This document shows, in pieces, positions 44,704 through 54,800 of a stretch of DNA of 64,000 nucleotides (position 1 is the stretch's first letter; every line of letters starts with the position of its first letter). Origin of the DNA: Taibaiella sp041660405 (GTDB lineage Bacteria > Bacteroidota > Bacteroidia > Chitinophagales > Chitinophagaceae); assembly GCA_041660405.1 (NCBI GenBank), contig JBAZWL010000001.1, positions 186,001 through 250,000 on the forward strand, in the 5' to 3' direction. The translations under genes and the position numbers were made by a program. The notes below the pieces were generated by a model that was given only the letters and a program-made list of their open reading frames with translations, searched no databases and was not told the DNA's origin.

Positions 44704-45471
44704 TTACTTTTTATCCAGGTACAAATCAAAAGTATCACTACGTAGACCAATACGCATGGCTTCCAATGGAATGATCTCGTTGGGGGCAATATTTCCCAGG
44801 TTTACATTACAACCCAGCAATTCCAAAAAGTATAGTTGTTGCGCTTTTTGCGGCGCTTCCCAAATAATTTTCTCTGCTGGAATTTTAGTTAATATTTCCT
44901 GAACCAATCCTTCCCGCACCTCGCCAGTACCACGGTATATACCAATGTTACCTGCTTCTCTTGCTTCTGCAATTACATAAGTGGAACCTGCTTTCAGTTC
45001 AGCGTCCATTTGCTCTATCCATTTGTAGGGAGGCATTACATGCGATGCATCTTTTGAGCCTACTTCGGATAATACTGTAAATCCTTCTTTCACTAATCTT
45101 TCAATGAGCCTGCATTTTTCTTCGTGTGGAATTGATACGGAGCCATCTGAAACTTCTACCAGTTTAACACCAAACTCTTTAGCCGAATTAATATAATCTT
45201 CAAATTGATTTCTTACCAAAAAAGCTTCGAACAAGGTTCCACCAAAGTAAACCGGTATTTGTTGTTCTTTGTAAATACTTAGTTTTTCTTTTAAATTATT
45301 GGTTACATAAGCGGTGCCAAAGCCAAGTTTCACAATATCAACATATGGTTGAGCTACCGAAAGGAAATTGTGTACATCTGCAATACCCATTCCTTTATCC
45401 ATAACCATAGTGAGCCCATGGGAACGGGGAGATTGTGTGCGTTCCGGCATCTGTTGAAGAGGAAAATTCAT
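44704..45471 (-). CDS. comA: Phosphosulfolactate synthase-like protein (ComA family)
   Basis: The 255-residue (beta/alpha)8 protein carries the ComA signature PRSHGLTMVMDKGMGIADVHNFL near the start, FGTAYVTNNLKEKL, and VEVSDGSVSIPHEEKCRLI. ComA adds sulfite to phosphoenolpyruvate to make phosphosulfolactate, the entry to coenzyme M in methanogens and to sulfolactate in bacteria. In Bacteroidota, sulfonate precursors could feed other sulfonated compounds, but no partner gene (ComB/ComC) lies nearby, so the destination is open. Confidence 0.82.
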   Translation of the reverse strand: MNFPLQQMPERTQSPRSHGLTMVMDKGMGIADVHNFLSVAQPYVDIVKLGFGTAYVTNNLKEKLSIYKEQQIPVYFGGTLFEAFLVRNQFEDYINSAKEFGVKLVEVSDGSVSIPHEEKCRLIERLVKEGFTVLSEVGSKDASHVMPPYKWIEQMDAELKAGSTYVIAEAREAGNIGIYRGTGEVREGLVQEILTKIPAEKIIWEAPQKAQQLYFLELLGCNVNLGNIAPNEIIPLEAMRIGLRSDTFDLYLDKK

Positions 45472-45570
45472 AAAATTTTTTTGTTTGATATAGCCGTCCG
45501 AAGGCAGCGTGTGAAAAAGAGTACTGCCTGCAAAAATAAGGGATAATCATTTTATTACGTTCTGTTAGCT

Positions 45571-45578
45571 TAATTTCG
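45571..45578 (+). promoter_or_regulatory. -7-like box directly before the M16-like gene
   Basis: TAATTTCG ends 6 bp before the ATG at 45584, the same geometry as at the deacetylase gene, so this mRNA may also be leaderless. Confidence 0.4.
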
Positions 45579-45583
45579 CATCC

Positions 45584-46867
45584 ATGATTAATAGAAAGGA
45601 AACACCGCCAATCCACGATGCTATCAGCTTTGAATATCATCTGCAACCGGTACAGAAGGAAATATTTCAGAATAATGTTCCCCTGTGGTGGTTGAATGCG
45701 GGCACCCAGGATGTAATACAACTCGATTGGGTGTTTCATGCAGGCCTCTGGCACGAGCAGCAAACGGCTGTAGCACAGTCTGTGGCCTCATTGCTTAGAA
45801 ATGGCACAACCACTAAAAGTGCATTGGAAATAAATGAGGCGATTGAATATTATGGTGCATCCCTGAAAGTATCGCCCAATAACGATTACACCATAGTAAC
45901 ACTGCATACGCTTACCAAACATCTTCCTGCTTTACTGCCTGTAATTAAAGAGATCATTACAGAAGCTGCTTTTGTGGAAGAGGAATTGCAAACCTATATC
46001 CGCAATGCGCAACAAAGACTGGCTGTAAACCTGCGCCAGTGCGACTTTGTAGCCAACAGGCATATTGATGCTTTCCTTTTTGGTGCAGCACATCCTTACG
46101 GGCGTTTTACAGAAACAACCGACCTGTTGGCCTTAACGCCACAAGCCCTTCGTGATTTCCACCAAAACCATTATCAATCTCAAAATTGCATGATGTTTAT
46201 GGCTGGAAAAATTGACAAAAGTCAGGTTACTTTGGTAAATGATTATTTCGGAAAAGAAGCCTGGGGCGGCTCTTCATTGCCAAAAGTCAATGTTTACGAG
46301 GCACATCCTGCTGCAGAAAAGAAGCATAGAATTATTAATGATGAAAACGGTGTGCAGGGAGCAATCCGTATTGCCCGTCATTTCCCTACCCGTCAACATC
46401 CGGATTTTACCCCAATGTTGGTGCTGAATACCATATTCGGTGGCTATTTTGGCTCCAGGCTTATGGCTAATATCCGGGAAGAAAAAGGATATACATATGG
46501 TATCCATTCCCAGATTTATAATTACCGTAAAGACGGCGCTTTACTGATTGCTACTGAAGCAGGCAAAGATGTTTGCGAATTGGCTGTTGAGGAGATTTAT
46601 AAGGAAATGGACCTGATTTGTAGCGAACGTGTGGACGATGAAGAATTACTACTGGTAAAAAATTATTTACTAGGTAATCTGCTGGGTGATCTGGACGGAC
46701 CGTTCTCTATTATGCAACGTTGGAAAAACATCATTTTAAATGATCTTCCGGCAGAGCAGTTTAACAACAATATAGAAATATATAAAACAGTGACGCCTGC
46801 TAAACTTCAGGATTTGGCTCAACAATACCTGAATAAAGCGGATTATTATGAATTGGTCGTGATCTAA
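45584..46867 (+). CDS. M16 peptidase-like protein lacking the HXXEH zinc motif
   Basis: The 427-residue protein has the two-domain M16B fold (PLWWLNAGTQDVIQLDWVFHAG ... LLRNGTTTKSA; then FGGYFGSRLMANIREEKGYTYGI). The active-site position where HXXEH should be reads GLWHEQQTAVAQSVASLL, so the zinc ligands are missing. The carboxy-half R/Y motif (REEKGYTYG) is kept. In bacterial M16B pairs, one subunit supplies the zinc site and the other the R/Y motif, so this looks like the non-catalytic partner. The catalytic partner is not adjacent. There is no signal peptide. Confidence 0.87.
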   Translation: MINRKETPPIHDAISFEYHLQPVQKEIFQNNVPLWWLNAGTQDVIQLDWVFHAGLWHEQQTAVAQSVASLLRNGTTTKSALEINEAIEYYGASLKVSPNNDYTIVTLHTLTKHLPALLPVIKEIITEAAFVEEELQTYIRNAQQRLAVNLRQCDFVANRHIDAFLFGAAHPYGRFTETTDLLALTPQALRDFHQNHYQSQNCMMFMAGKIDKSQVTLVNDYFGKEAWGGSSLPKVNVYEAHPAAEKKHRIINDENGVQGAIRIARHFPTRQHPDFTPMLVLNTIFGGYFGSRLMANIREEKGYTYGIHSQIYNYRKDGALLIATEAGKDVCELAVEEIYKEMDLICSERVDDEELLLVKNYLLGNLLGDLDGPFSIMQRWKNIILNDLPAEQFNNNIEIYKTVTPAKLQDLAQQYLNKADYYELVVI

Positions 46868-46921
46868 AATTGATTTGCGACGAAAAAACTACCTTTACAG
46901 CCTCAAATTAATACAGCACCT

Positions 46922-47875
46922 ATGCAGTTTTTAGATTTTGAAAAACCTTTAGAAGATCTTAATTCCCAGCTGGAAAAAATAAAAGCGATTGCGGAAAAGA
47001 ACCATGTGGATATGTCTGCTTCTGTGAAAGAGCTGGAATCTTCTCTGGAACAAACCCGTACTCATATTTATAAAAATCTTACCCCTTGGCAAAGAGTTCA
47101 GTTGAGCCGCCATCCGGAAAGACCCTATACGAATTATTACATCAGTCGTATCTGCAATAAGTTTACAGAACTTTACGGTGATCGTAATGTGGGCGATGAT
47201 AAAGCTATTGTTGGTGGCTTTGCAGAAATAGACGGCGAGCCCATTATGCTCATCGGGCATCAAAAAGGAACCAATACCAAAATGCGCCAGTTGCGTAATT
47301 TCGGTATGGCAAACCCTGAAGGCTACCGCAAGGCTTTACGCCTGATGAAAATGGCGGAGAAATTCAACCGTCCTATTGTTACGCTTATTGATACTCCGGG
47401 AGCTTTTCCGGGTTTGGAAGCTGAAGAACGTGGACAAGGAGAAGCGATAGCGCGCAATCTGTTTGAAATGATCAATCTGCGTGTTCCGGTAATCTGTATT
47501 ATTATAGGTGAAGGCGCAAGCGGCGGGGCATTGGGCATTGGTATAGGTGATCGTGTAGTGATGTTGGAAAATACCTGGTACACAGTTATTTCTCCCGAAA
47601 ACTGTTCCACTATTCTTTGGCGCAGCTGGGACTTTAAGGTTCAGGCAGCAGAGCAATTGCACCTTACCTCAACAGATATGTCAGGATTTGGATTGGTAGA
47701 TGGTGTATTGCCAGAACCTGTTGGTGGCGCACATAGCCAACCCGAAGCTATGGCTGCAACTCTGAAAGAATATGTGCTGAAAACCATTGCTGAATTAAAA
47801 AAGATAAACCCTGAAAAACGCATCGAACAAAGGATCGAGAAGTTTTCCAATATGGGTTTCTACGAAGAGCTATAA
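46922..47875 (+). CDS. accA: Acetyl-CoA carboxylase carboxyltransferase subunit alpha
   Basis: The 317-residue protein is a typical AccA: FLDFEKPLEDLNSQLEKIKAI, LSRHPERPYTNYYI, VTLIDTPGAFPGLEAEERGQGEAI and IGEGASGGALGIGIGDRVVMLENTWYTVISPE are family landmarks. With AccD it transfers carboxyl from biotin to acetyl-CoA for fatty-acid synthesis. The length is normal. It is followed by dapA after 25 bp, so the two share a transcript. Confidence 0.97.
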   Translation: MQFLDFEKPLEDLNSQLEKIKAIAEKNHVDMSASVKELESSLEQTRTHIYKNLTPWQRVQLSRHPERPYTNYYISRICNKFTELYGDRNVGDDKAIVGGFAEIDGEPIMLIGHQKGTNTKMRQLRNFGMANPEGYRKALRLMKMAEKFNRPIVTLIDTPGAFPGLEAEERGQGEAIARNLFEMINLRVPVICIIIGEGASGGALGIGIGDRVVMLENTWYTVISPENCSTILWRSWDFKVQAAEQLHLTSTDMSGFGLVDGVLPEPVGGAHSQPEAMAATLKEYVLKTIAELKKINPEKRIEQRIEKFSNMGFYEEL

Positions 47876-47900
47876 AATTAACCACACAATTTATTTAAAA

Positions 47901-48758
47901 ATGTTTGAAGGTACTGGCGTAGCATTGGTCACGCCGTTTACAAAAGACAATGCTGTTGATTTCGAAGCTTTAGGTAAAATAATAGACACCGTCATTGAAG
48001 GTGGTGTAGATTATCTTGTTGCCCTGGGTACTACGGGCGAAACGCCGACTTTGACCAAAGAAGAGAAATTACAGATCCTTGATTTTACCATTGTTCATAA
48101 TCAAAACAGGGTGCCTGTTGTCGTAGGCATTGGCGATTATAATACACAAGGCCTACTGGATGCGCTCGCAGCCTACCCTATGGCCCACCTAAGCGGAATT
48201 TTGAGTGTGGTTCCTTATTATAATAAACCATCGCAGGAGGGCATCTATCAACATTTCAAAACCCTGGCCCTGGCTACAGACAAGCCTATCATTTTATATA
48301 ATGTTCCAGGCAGAACGGTTACCAATATTCTTCCTGAAACCGTGATCAGGCTGGCAAATGATTTTAAAAATATTGTTGCCATAAAAGAAGCCAGTGGAAA
48401 CATAGCACAGTGTATGGAATTGGTTGCCGGTGTGCCCGCAGGCTTTACCGTATTAAGTGGAGACGACAATCTTATTCTTGCCCAAGCTGCCATTGGTATG
48501 AAAGGTGTTATTTCTGTTGCAGCTAATTCTTACGCTAAAGAGTTTTGCGCTATGGTAAAACATGCGCTTCATAATGAAATGGACGAAGCCCGCAAATTAC
48601 ATTACGGCTTACTGAACAGGATCAATTTATTATTTGCAGAAGGAAACCCGGCCGGCGTTAAATACGCATTGCATCTGCAAGGGCTTTGTGAAAATATTTT
48701 ACGCTTACCTCTTGTTCCGGCAAGTGATGGATTACAACAAAAAATAAAATCGGCTTAA
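47901..48758 (+). CDS. dapA: 4-hydroxy-tetrahydrodipicolinate synthase
   Basis: The 285-residue (beta/alpha)8 protein has GTTGETPTL for pyruvate binding, the tyrosine segment SVVPYYNKPSQEG and the Schiff-base lysine in VAIKEASGNI. It makes the first committed product of lysine and diaminopimelate synthesis from pyruvate and aspartate semialdehyde. It lies 25 bp after accA and before a bidirectional terminator. Confidence 0.96.
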   Translation: MFEGTGVALVTPFTKDNAVDFEALGKIIDTVIEGGVDYLVALGTTGETPTLTKEEKLQILDFTIVHNQNRVPVVVGIGDYNTQGLLDALAAYPMAHLSGILSVVPYYNKPSQEGIYQHFKTLALATDKPIILYNVPGRTVTNILPETVIRLANDFKNIVAIKEASGNIAQCMELVAGVPAGFTVLSGDDNLILAQAAIGMKGVISVAANSYAKEFCAMVKHALHNEMDEARKLHYGLLNRINLLFAEGNPAGVKYALHLQGLCENILRLPLVPASDGLQQKIKSA

Positions 48759-48800
48759 AGGCAATCAATAACATTTGTTGTTGAGTTGCACTCAGAATAT

Positions 48801-48840
48801 AAAAAGAGCGTGGACAGAAAATTCTGTCCACGCTCTTTTT
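48801..48840. terminator. Bidirectional terminator between dapA and the repeat protein gene
   Basis: A perfect 19-bp stem (AAAAAGAGCGTGGACAGAA and its complement) with a 2-base loop is bounded by A5 and T5 runs. It serves the convergent genes ending at 48758 and 48863. Confidence 0.92.
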
Positions 48841-48862
48841 ATCAATCCTATAACGGTTTTAA

Positions 48863-51800
48863 TTACCTGATCAAAGTAATATCACCTTTGAAAGTGTTCT
48901 CTGATTCATTTGTACATTTATTAAATATCCTGTAGAAATAAGTACCCACATCGACAGGTTTTCCAAGGTGGGTTCCGTCCCATTTGTTACTAATATTTAC
49001 TGAAGTAAATATCAATTGACCGAACCTATTAAATATGGTCATTTTGAATTCCATAGGGTTACCAATACTTTCAGGGCCAAACTTATCATTAAGGCCATCG
49101 CCATTCGGGCTGAATGCATTCGGAATCATCAGATCACAACATGCTACGGTTTCAATGTTAGCATAAGCTGCACTTTCGCAATTGTGTTCATCAGTTGCAT
49201 TCACCACAATTTGGTTATTTTTAGAAGACAATGGCATTCTGTCTTCCTCGCCGGTACCCATTTCTGCACCATTAAGTTTCCACAGATAAGTAGCAGAATT
49301 ATGTCCGGTTACGGTTATCGTATCATCCATACAAGGCACTTCATCCAGATCATAAGTGATGCTTACCTGATCCACTTGCCATACCGTAAGTGCAAGGCTC
49401 AATGCAGAATCACAGCCCGCAGCCGAAGTATAATGTTTGGTATACAAGCCTGATTGGTTGTAAGCCTGACCAGCCCAATCGTAGTTTTGATAAGCACAGA
49501 TCTCAGCATGCAAGGTATCAGCATAAGCATAGTACACTTTGATATTGGTTGACCTGTATGCACTGTCGCAACCCAATACACCATACAAAGTATCTTTAAC
49601 CAAAGTATTGCTGGTATAAGTATTTCCATTAAAATAAACCTGTCCGCAACCTGAACTATCTTTTAGTGGTAAAGTAACAGGAGGCACTGTAATATGCAGT
49701 GAAAGCGTAACAATACTATCGCAACTAACAGCGGAAGTGTATGTGTTTGTATAGTTACCGCTATTAGAATAAGATTGTCCATTCCATATTATAGGAATTT
49801 GTACGAAACAAATGTTAGTATCTACCGTATGGTATACCGTAGGATTAACAGTAAGGTTCAATGTTGTGATGCTATCACAAACACCACCAATATTGCTTGC
49901 AAAGGTCGCCGCAGTCGGGCCTCCTGCTGTTACGGAAACTCCGTTCCAGGTATAAGGTAACTGGGTCGCACAAATGGTAACATAGTCGGTACCCGTTAAG
50001 GTCAAAAGCGTTGTAAGGTTTAATGTAGTTGTACTATCACAACCCGTAACTAATGAAGGTGTAGTATAAGTAGCAATACCCGTACCACCCACGCCTATGG
50101 TCTGGTTGTTCCAGGTATATGGCAATTGTGCTGTACATATTGTGATATTTTGTGTAGCCACTATTAGTGGATTTACAGTAAGGTTTAAGGTTGTTGTGCT
50201 ATCACAACCGGTTACCTGCGACGGCGTGGTAAAAGTTGCTACTCCAGTACCACCTGCTGTAATCGTTTGACCATTCCAGGTATAAGGTAATTGATTGGCA
50301 CAGATAGTCTGATTTTTAATTGCTGTGATCAAAGGATTCACATTCAGGTTAAGTGTAGTAGTGCTATCACAACCAGTAACCAGCGATGGAGTAGTATAGG
50401 TAGCCACAGCCGTACCACCTGCTGCTATAGTCTGACTATTCCAGGTATAGGGCAACAGATTTATACAAATACTTATTGTTTGTGTAGCATTGATCAATGG
50501 ATTCACAGTAAGGTTAAGCGTAGTGATACTGTCACAACCGGTAACCAGCGATGGTGTAGTGTAAGTAGCTACAGCTGTGCCTCCGGCAGCAACTATCTGA
50601 CTATTCCAGGTATAAGGCAGCTGGTTTATGCAGATTGTTCTGTTCACTGTTGCTGTTAGTATTGGATTAACTGTAAGGTTCAATGTTGTTATACTATCAC
50701 AACCGGTTATCAGCGATGGAGTGGTATATGTTGCCGCGCTGCTTCCGCCGTTATTTACTACAATGCTATTCCAGGTATAAGGTAACTGGCTTGGACAAAT
50801 TGTTGTATTCACTGTTGCAGTCAACACTGGGTTTACTGTAAGGTTCAACGTTGTTGTACTGTCACAACCAGTTACCAATGATGGTGTAGTGAATGTTGCA
50901 GCATTGTTTCCACCTGTATTTACAGTGACACCATTCCAGGTATAAGGCAATTGATTGGAACAAATCGTGATATTTTTCATCCCGGTCAATGCAGGATTTA
51001 CCGTAAGGTTTAAAGTGACTGTGCTGTCACAAGTGGTAATTAAAGATCCGGTTGTAAAGGTAGCGACCGCAGCCCCTCCTGTTGTAATGGCCTGGCCATT
51101 CCAGGTATAAGGTAGTTGGCTTACACAGATGGTTATATTTTGAATTGAAGTCAATAAAGGATTAACCGTAAGGTTCAGTGTAGTTGTACTATCACAGCTG
51201 CTAACAAGTGAAGGCACAGTATAAGTTGCAACTGCCATACCACCCGCACTAATAGTTTGGTTATTCCATACATAAGGTAGTTGATTGGCACAAATGGTAA
51301 TATTTTTTACAACACTGATTACGGGGTTTACAATGAGGTTAAGCGTTGTGGTACTATCGCAACCGGTAACTAAAGAAGGTGCTGTAAAAGTTGTTACAGC
51401 ATTACCGCCATTGGTCAGGGTTTGTCCATTCCAGGTATAAGGTAGCTGGCTGTTACAAATAGTTATCGTTTGTGTATGGTTGATTAATGGATTAACGATA
51501 AGGTTGAGTGTGGTAAGACTATCACAACCGGTAACTAAAGACATGGTATTGTAAGTAGCTATCGCTGTACCTGCAGCAGTAATGGTCTGGTTGTTCCATA
51601 CATAAGGTAATTGGTTAGCACAGATCGTATGCGTTACTGTTGCAGTTATCAATGGATTCACCGTAAGGTTTAAACTAGTGACACTATCACAACTGGTAAT
51701 TAAAGATGGCGTGGTGAAAGTAGCCACAGCATTGCCTCCTGAAGTAACAGTGATACCATTCCAGATGTAAGGAAGCTGACTTACACAGATTGATTTGTTC

Positions 51801-54800
51801 GCTATTCCTGTTAGTACAGGATTTACGGTAAGATTTAGTGTTGCAATACTATCACAGCTTGTTACCAGAGATGGCGTAGTGAATGTCGCTGCAGCGGCAC
51901 CCCCGGCTGTTACACTAATACCGTTCCAGGTATAAGGTAATTGACTAGCACAAATTGTGGTATTAGTTATTGAAGTCAATACCGGATTTACCGTAAGGTT
52001 CAATGTTGTTGTACTGTCGCAACCGGTAACAAGAGATGGTGTAACAAATGTTGCTGCTGCATTGCCGCCAGCCGTTATACTGATACCATTCCAGGTATAA
52101 GGTAACTGTGTAGCGCAGATCGTTTGATTTTTCACAACAGACAATAATGGATTCACTATAAGGTTCAGTGTTGTAGTACTATCGCATCCGGTAACTAAAG
52201 ATGGTGTGGTATAGGTAGCAACACCATTTCCACCGGCAGTTATGGTTTGGTTATTCCAGGTATATGGCATCTGGTTGGCACACCTCGAAATATTTTGTGC
52301 GGCATTAATCAAAGGATTCACAGTAAGGTTCAGCGTTGTAATGCTGTCACAACCTGTCACTAATGATGGGGTCGTAAAGGTTGCGGCACTCGTGCCTCCA
52401 CTGGTAACGGTAAGGTTATTCCAGGTGTATGGAAGTTGATTTGCACAAATAGTAACCGGTATCGTTGCTGTAGGTAATGGATTCACAATAAGATTCAACG
52501 TAGTAATACTGTCACAACCGCTTGTTGGTGAAATGGTATTATTCATAGCCGCTGTTGGTCCGCCAGCCATTACATACACACCATTCCAGTAGTATGGCAT
52601 TTGGTTTGCACAGATCACCACGGTTTGCGTAGCGGTAAGTGTATTTACTACGGTAAGATTCAACGTTGTTGTGCTATCACAACCTGTAACAGAAGAAGGG
52701 GTAATGTTAGTAGCAACTGCTGTTCCGCCTGCGGTAAGCGTAGTTCCGTTCCATGTGTATGGCAATTGACCGGCACAAATAGTAAGGTCAACAGTTGCAT
52801 TAAGCAATGGATTAACAGTAAGATTCAATGTTGTAGTACTATCACAACCGGTAATCAAAGAAGGGGTAGTATAAGTAGCTATTGCTGCCCCTCCACCGGC
52901 AGTTATGGTTTGGTTATTCCAGGTGTATGGAAGCTGGTTGGAACAGATGCTAAGGTTTTGCGTAACTACTATTGGCGGATTCACAATTATAGTTACGGTA
53001 ATCGGATCACCGGTACAACCTACGTTTTGTGGAGTAATGGTATAGATGGCACTACCTTGTGCGCTGGTAGTTGTACTTAACGTTTGGGCAATACTGGTGC
53101 CACTTCCGGCTGATGCACCGGTTACACCATTTTGTACAACGGTCCAGGAGAAAGTGCTTCCGGCTGCAGGTGTAGTAAGACTGATTGCAGTAGTTTCTCC
53201 ACTACAAATAGTATCACTTGACGGTGTAGCAACTACAGCTGCATAGTTTACCGTGATTGGTAAGGAGTCAATAGTAGTATTACCACAGGCATCTGTGATC
53301 AATGCAAAAATGGTATTATTGACAATATTGGGAAAGGTAATATTAGTAGAAGAACCTGTTCCTAATGAAGGTGAGCCTGAAGGGCTGAAGCTCCAGCTAT
53401 AGTTATAAGGAGCAACACCGTAACTGGCCCAGGTATTTACGTATATAGAGTCGCCCAGACAAATGTTATTTGAACTATAAAAGATAGGTTCAAGAGGATC
53501 GTTAAACTCAACTGTTCTTGCTCTTATATTTATGATCCATGGAGCCGAAGCAGAAATACAGCCATTGTCGCATCCAGTAAGACCTTTACAACCACGATAA
53601 AAATGCATTGTAAAAGGCATTGTCTGAGCACTGCAGGATGGAGCAGGCGCACAAGGCTGTATCTCATTTGTGATGGGAACATTGAACATGGGCGTAGGCC
53701 CGGGTGTCATGGATGCATTGGTGAAAATCTGTGTATTGCAGGTTCCCGAACTGAATTTTACCCCTCCATCGCTACCAAAGCAAGGTGCTGTTGCGTTATA
53801 GGTAAAGTTAAACGAGATTGATGTAACTGTTGCTGCTGCGGGAATATTAGCGTTCAGGGAATAGTTGCAAGAACTATCGAACGTACAACTTGCATTATAT
53901 TTTGATCCGGTAATATTTATTGCGGTCAAAGTACCTGATCCAGATACAATCGGATCTATTACCAGTTCATGCTGGCCAATATTATCATTGATCCAGTTAA
54001 AAGGAACAAGGATATCCATATTTTTATCCGTGATGCTGTACGCAGCGGTCATCACATTATTTTTGGCATCATCCTTAGGATAAATAACGGCTTCGTTCAC
54101 ACGCAGCACTTCCGTTTCACCACAGTAAACATTCAATTTGCCTACACCGTTTTTCATGTTTCCACCTTCAGCAAAAGCTATGCCGGTACGACCACTTGTT
54201 GTGTATTCATCACGGAAAATGAGTTGGTCAAAAGTGCCGAACTCATTCTTTTTCATAATAAAGCTGGTCTTGATTGTGCCGCGGTAAACTCTTAGTTCAG
54301 CATCAATACCTTTAAAAATGTTTTTGATGTAAACGCCATCATCGCCCGCAGTATAAGCACTCCAGTTGGCTTTGGCCAATAATGTTTCACCATTTGCCGT
54401 TTTAGCATACAGGCTCCATTGGTTAAAGTAAACTTTGCCCTGGGGGGTAACCATATAGCTTTTGTGTGCATTAGCATCTACACCCGCCGGTTGTATGTAA
54501 AAGTCAGATTGAAAAACACCTGGGGCTATCTTTTTCAGTTTATCTTCAATAGATATCCATTGCCCGTTCTTTTGGTAGTTTATATCTCCATAAGCTTTCT
54601 GGGTGTAAATTTCGGCAGGGTCTTTAATATCACGGAATTCGCGTTCATCGGCTTTGCGTTTTCCTAATATTTCAACGCATTCTGTACAGGGGGCATCCTG
54701 TGGTAAGGTTCCAAATTCCGGATGATTATAATCAGCAGCCGTATTGAATTTTTTCCAGGCCTCTTTGCTGGTTGTTACCTTCGGGCTAAATGTAGTAAAG

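Noticed and set aside
49849..52984. Regular 165-bp repeats as a possible CRISPR array
   Set aside because: The units are in frame, encode 55-residue protein modules and have no short repeat plus unique-spacer structure.
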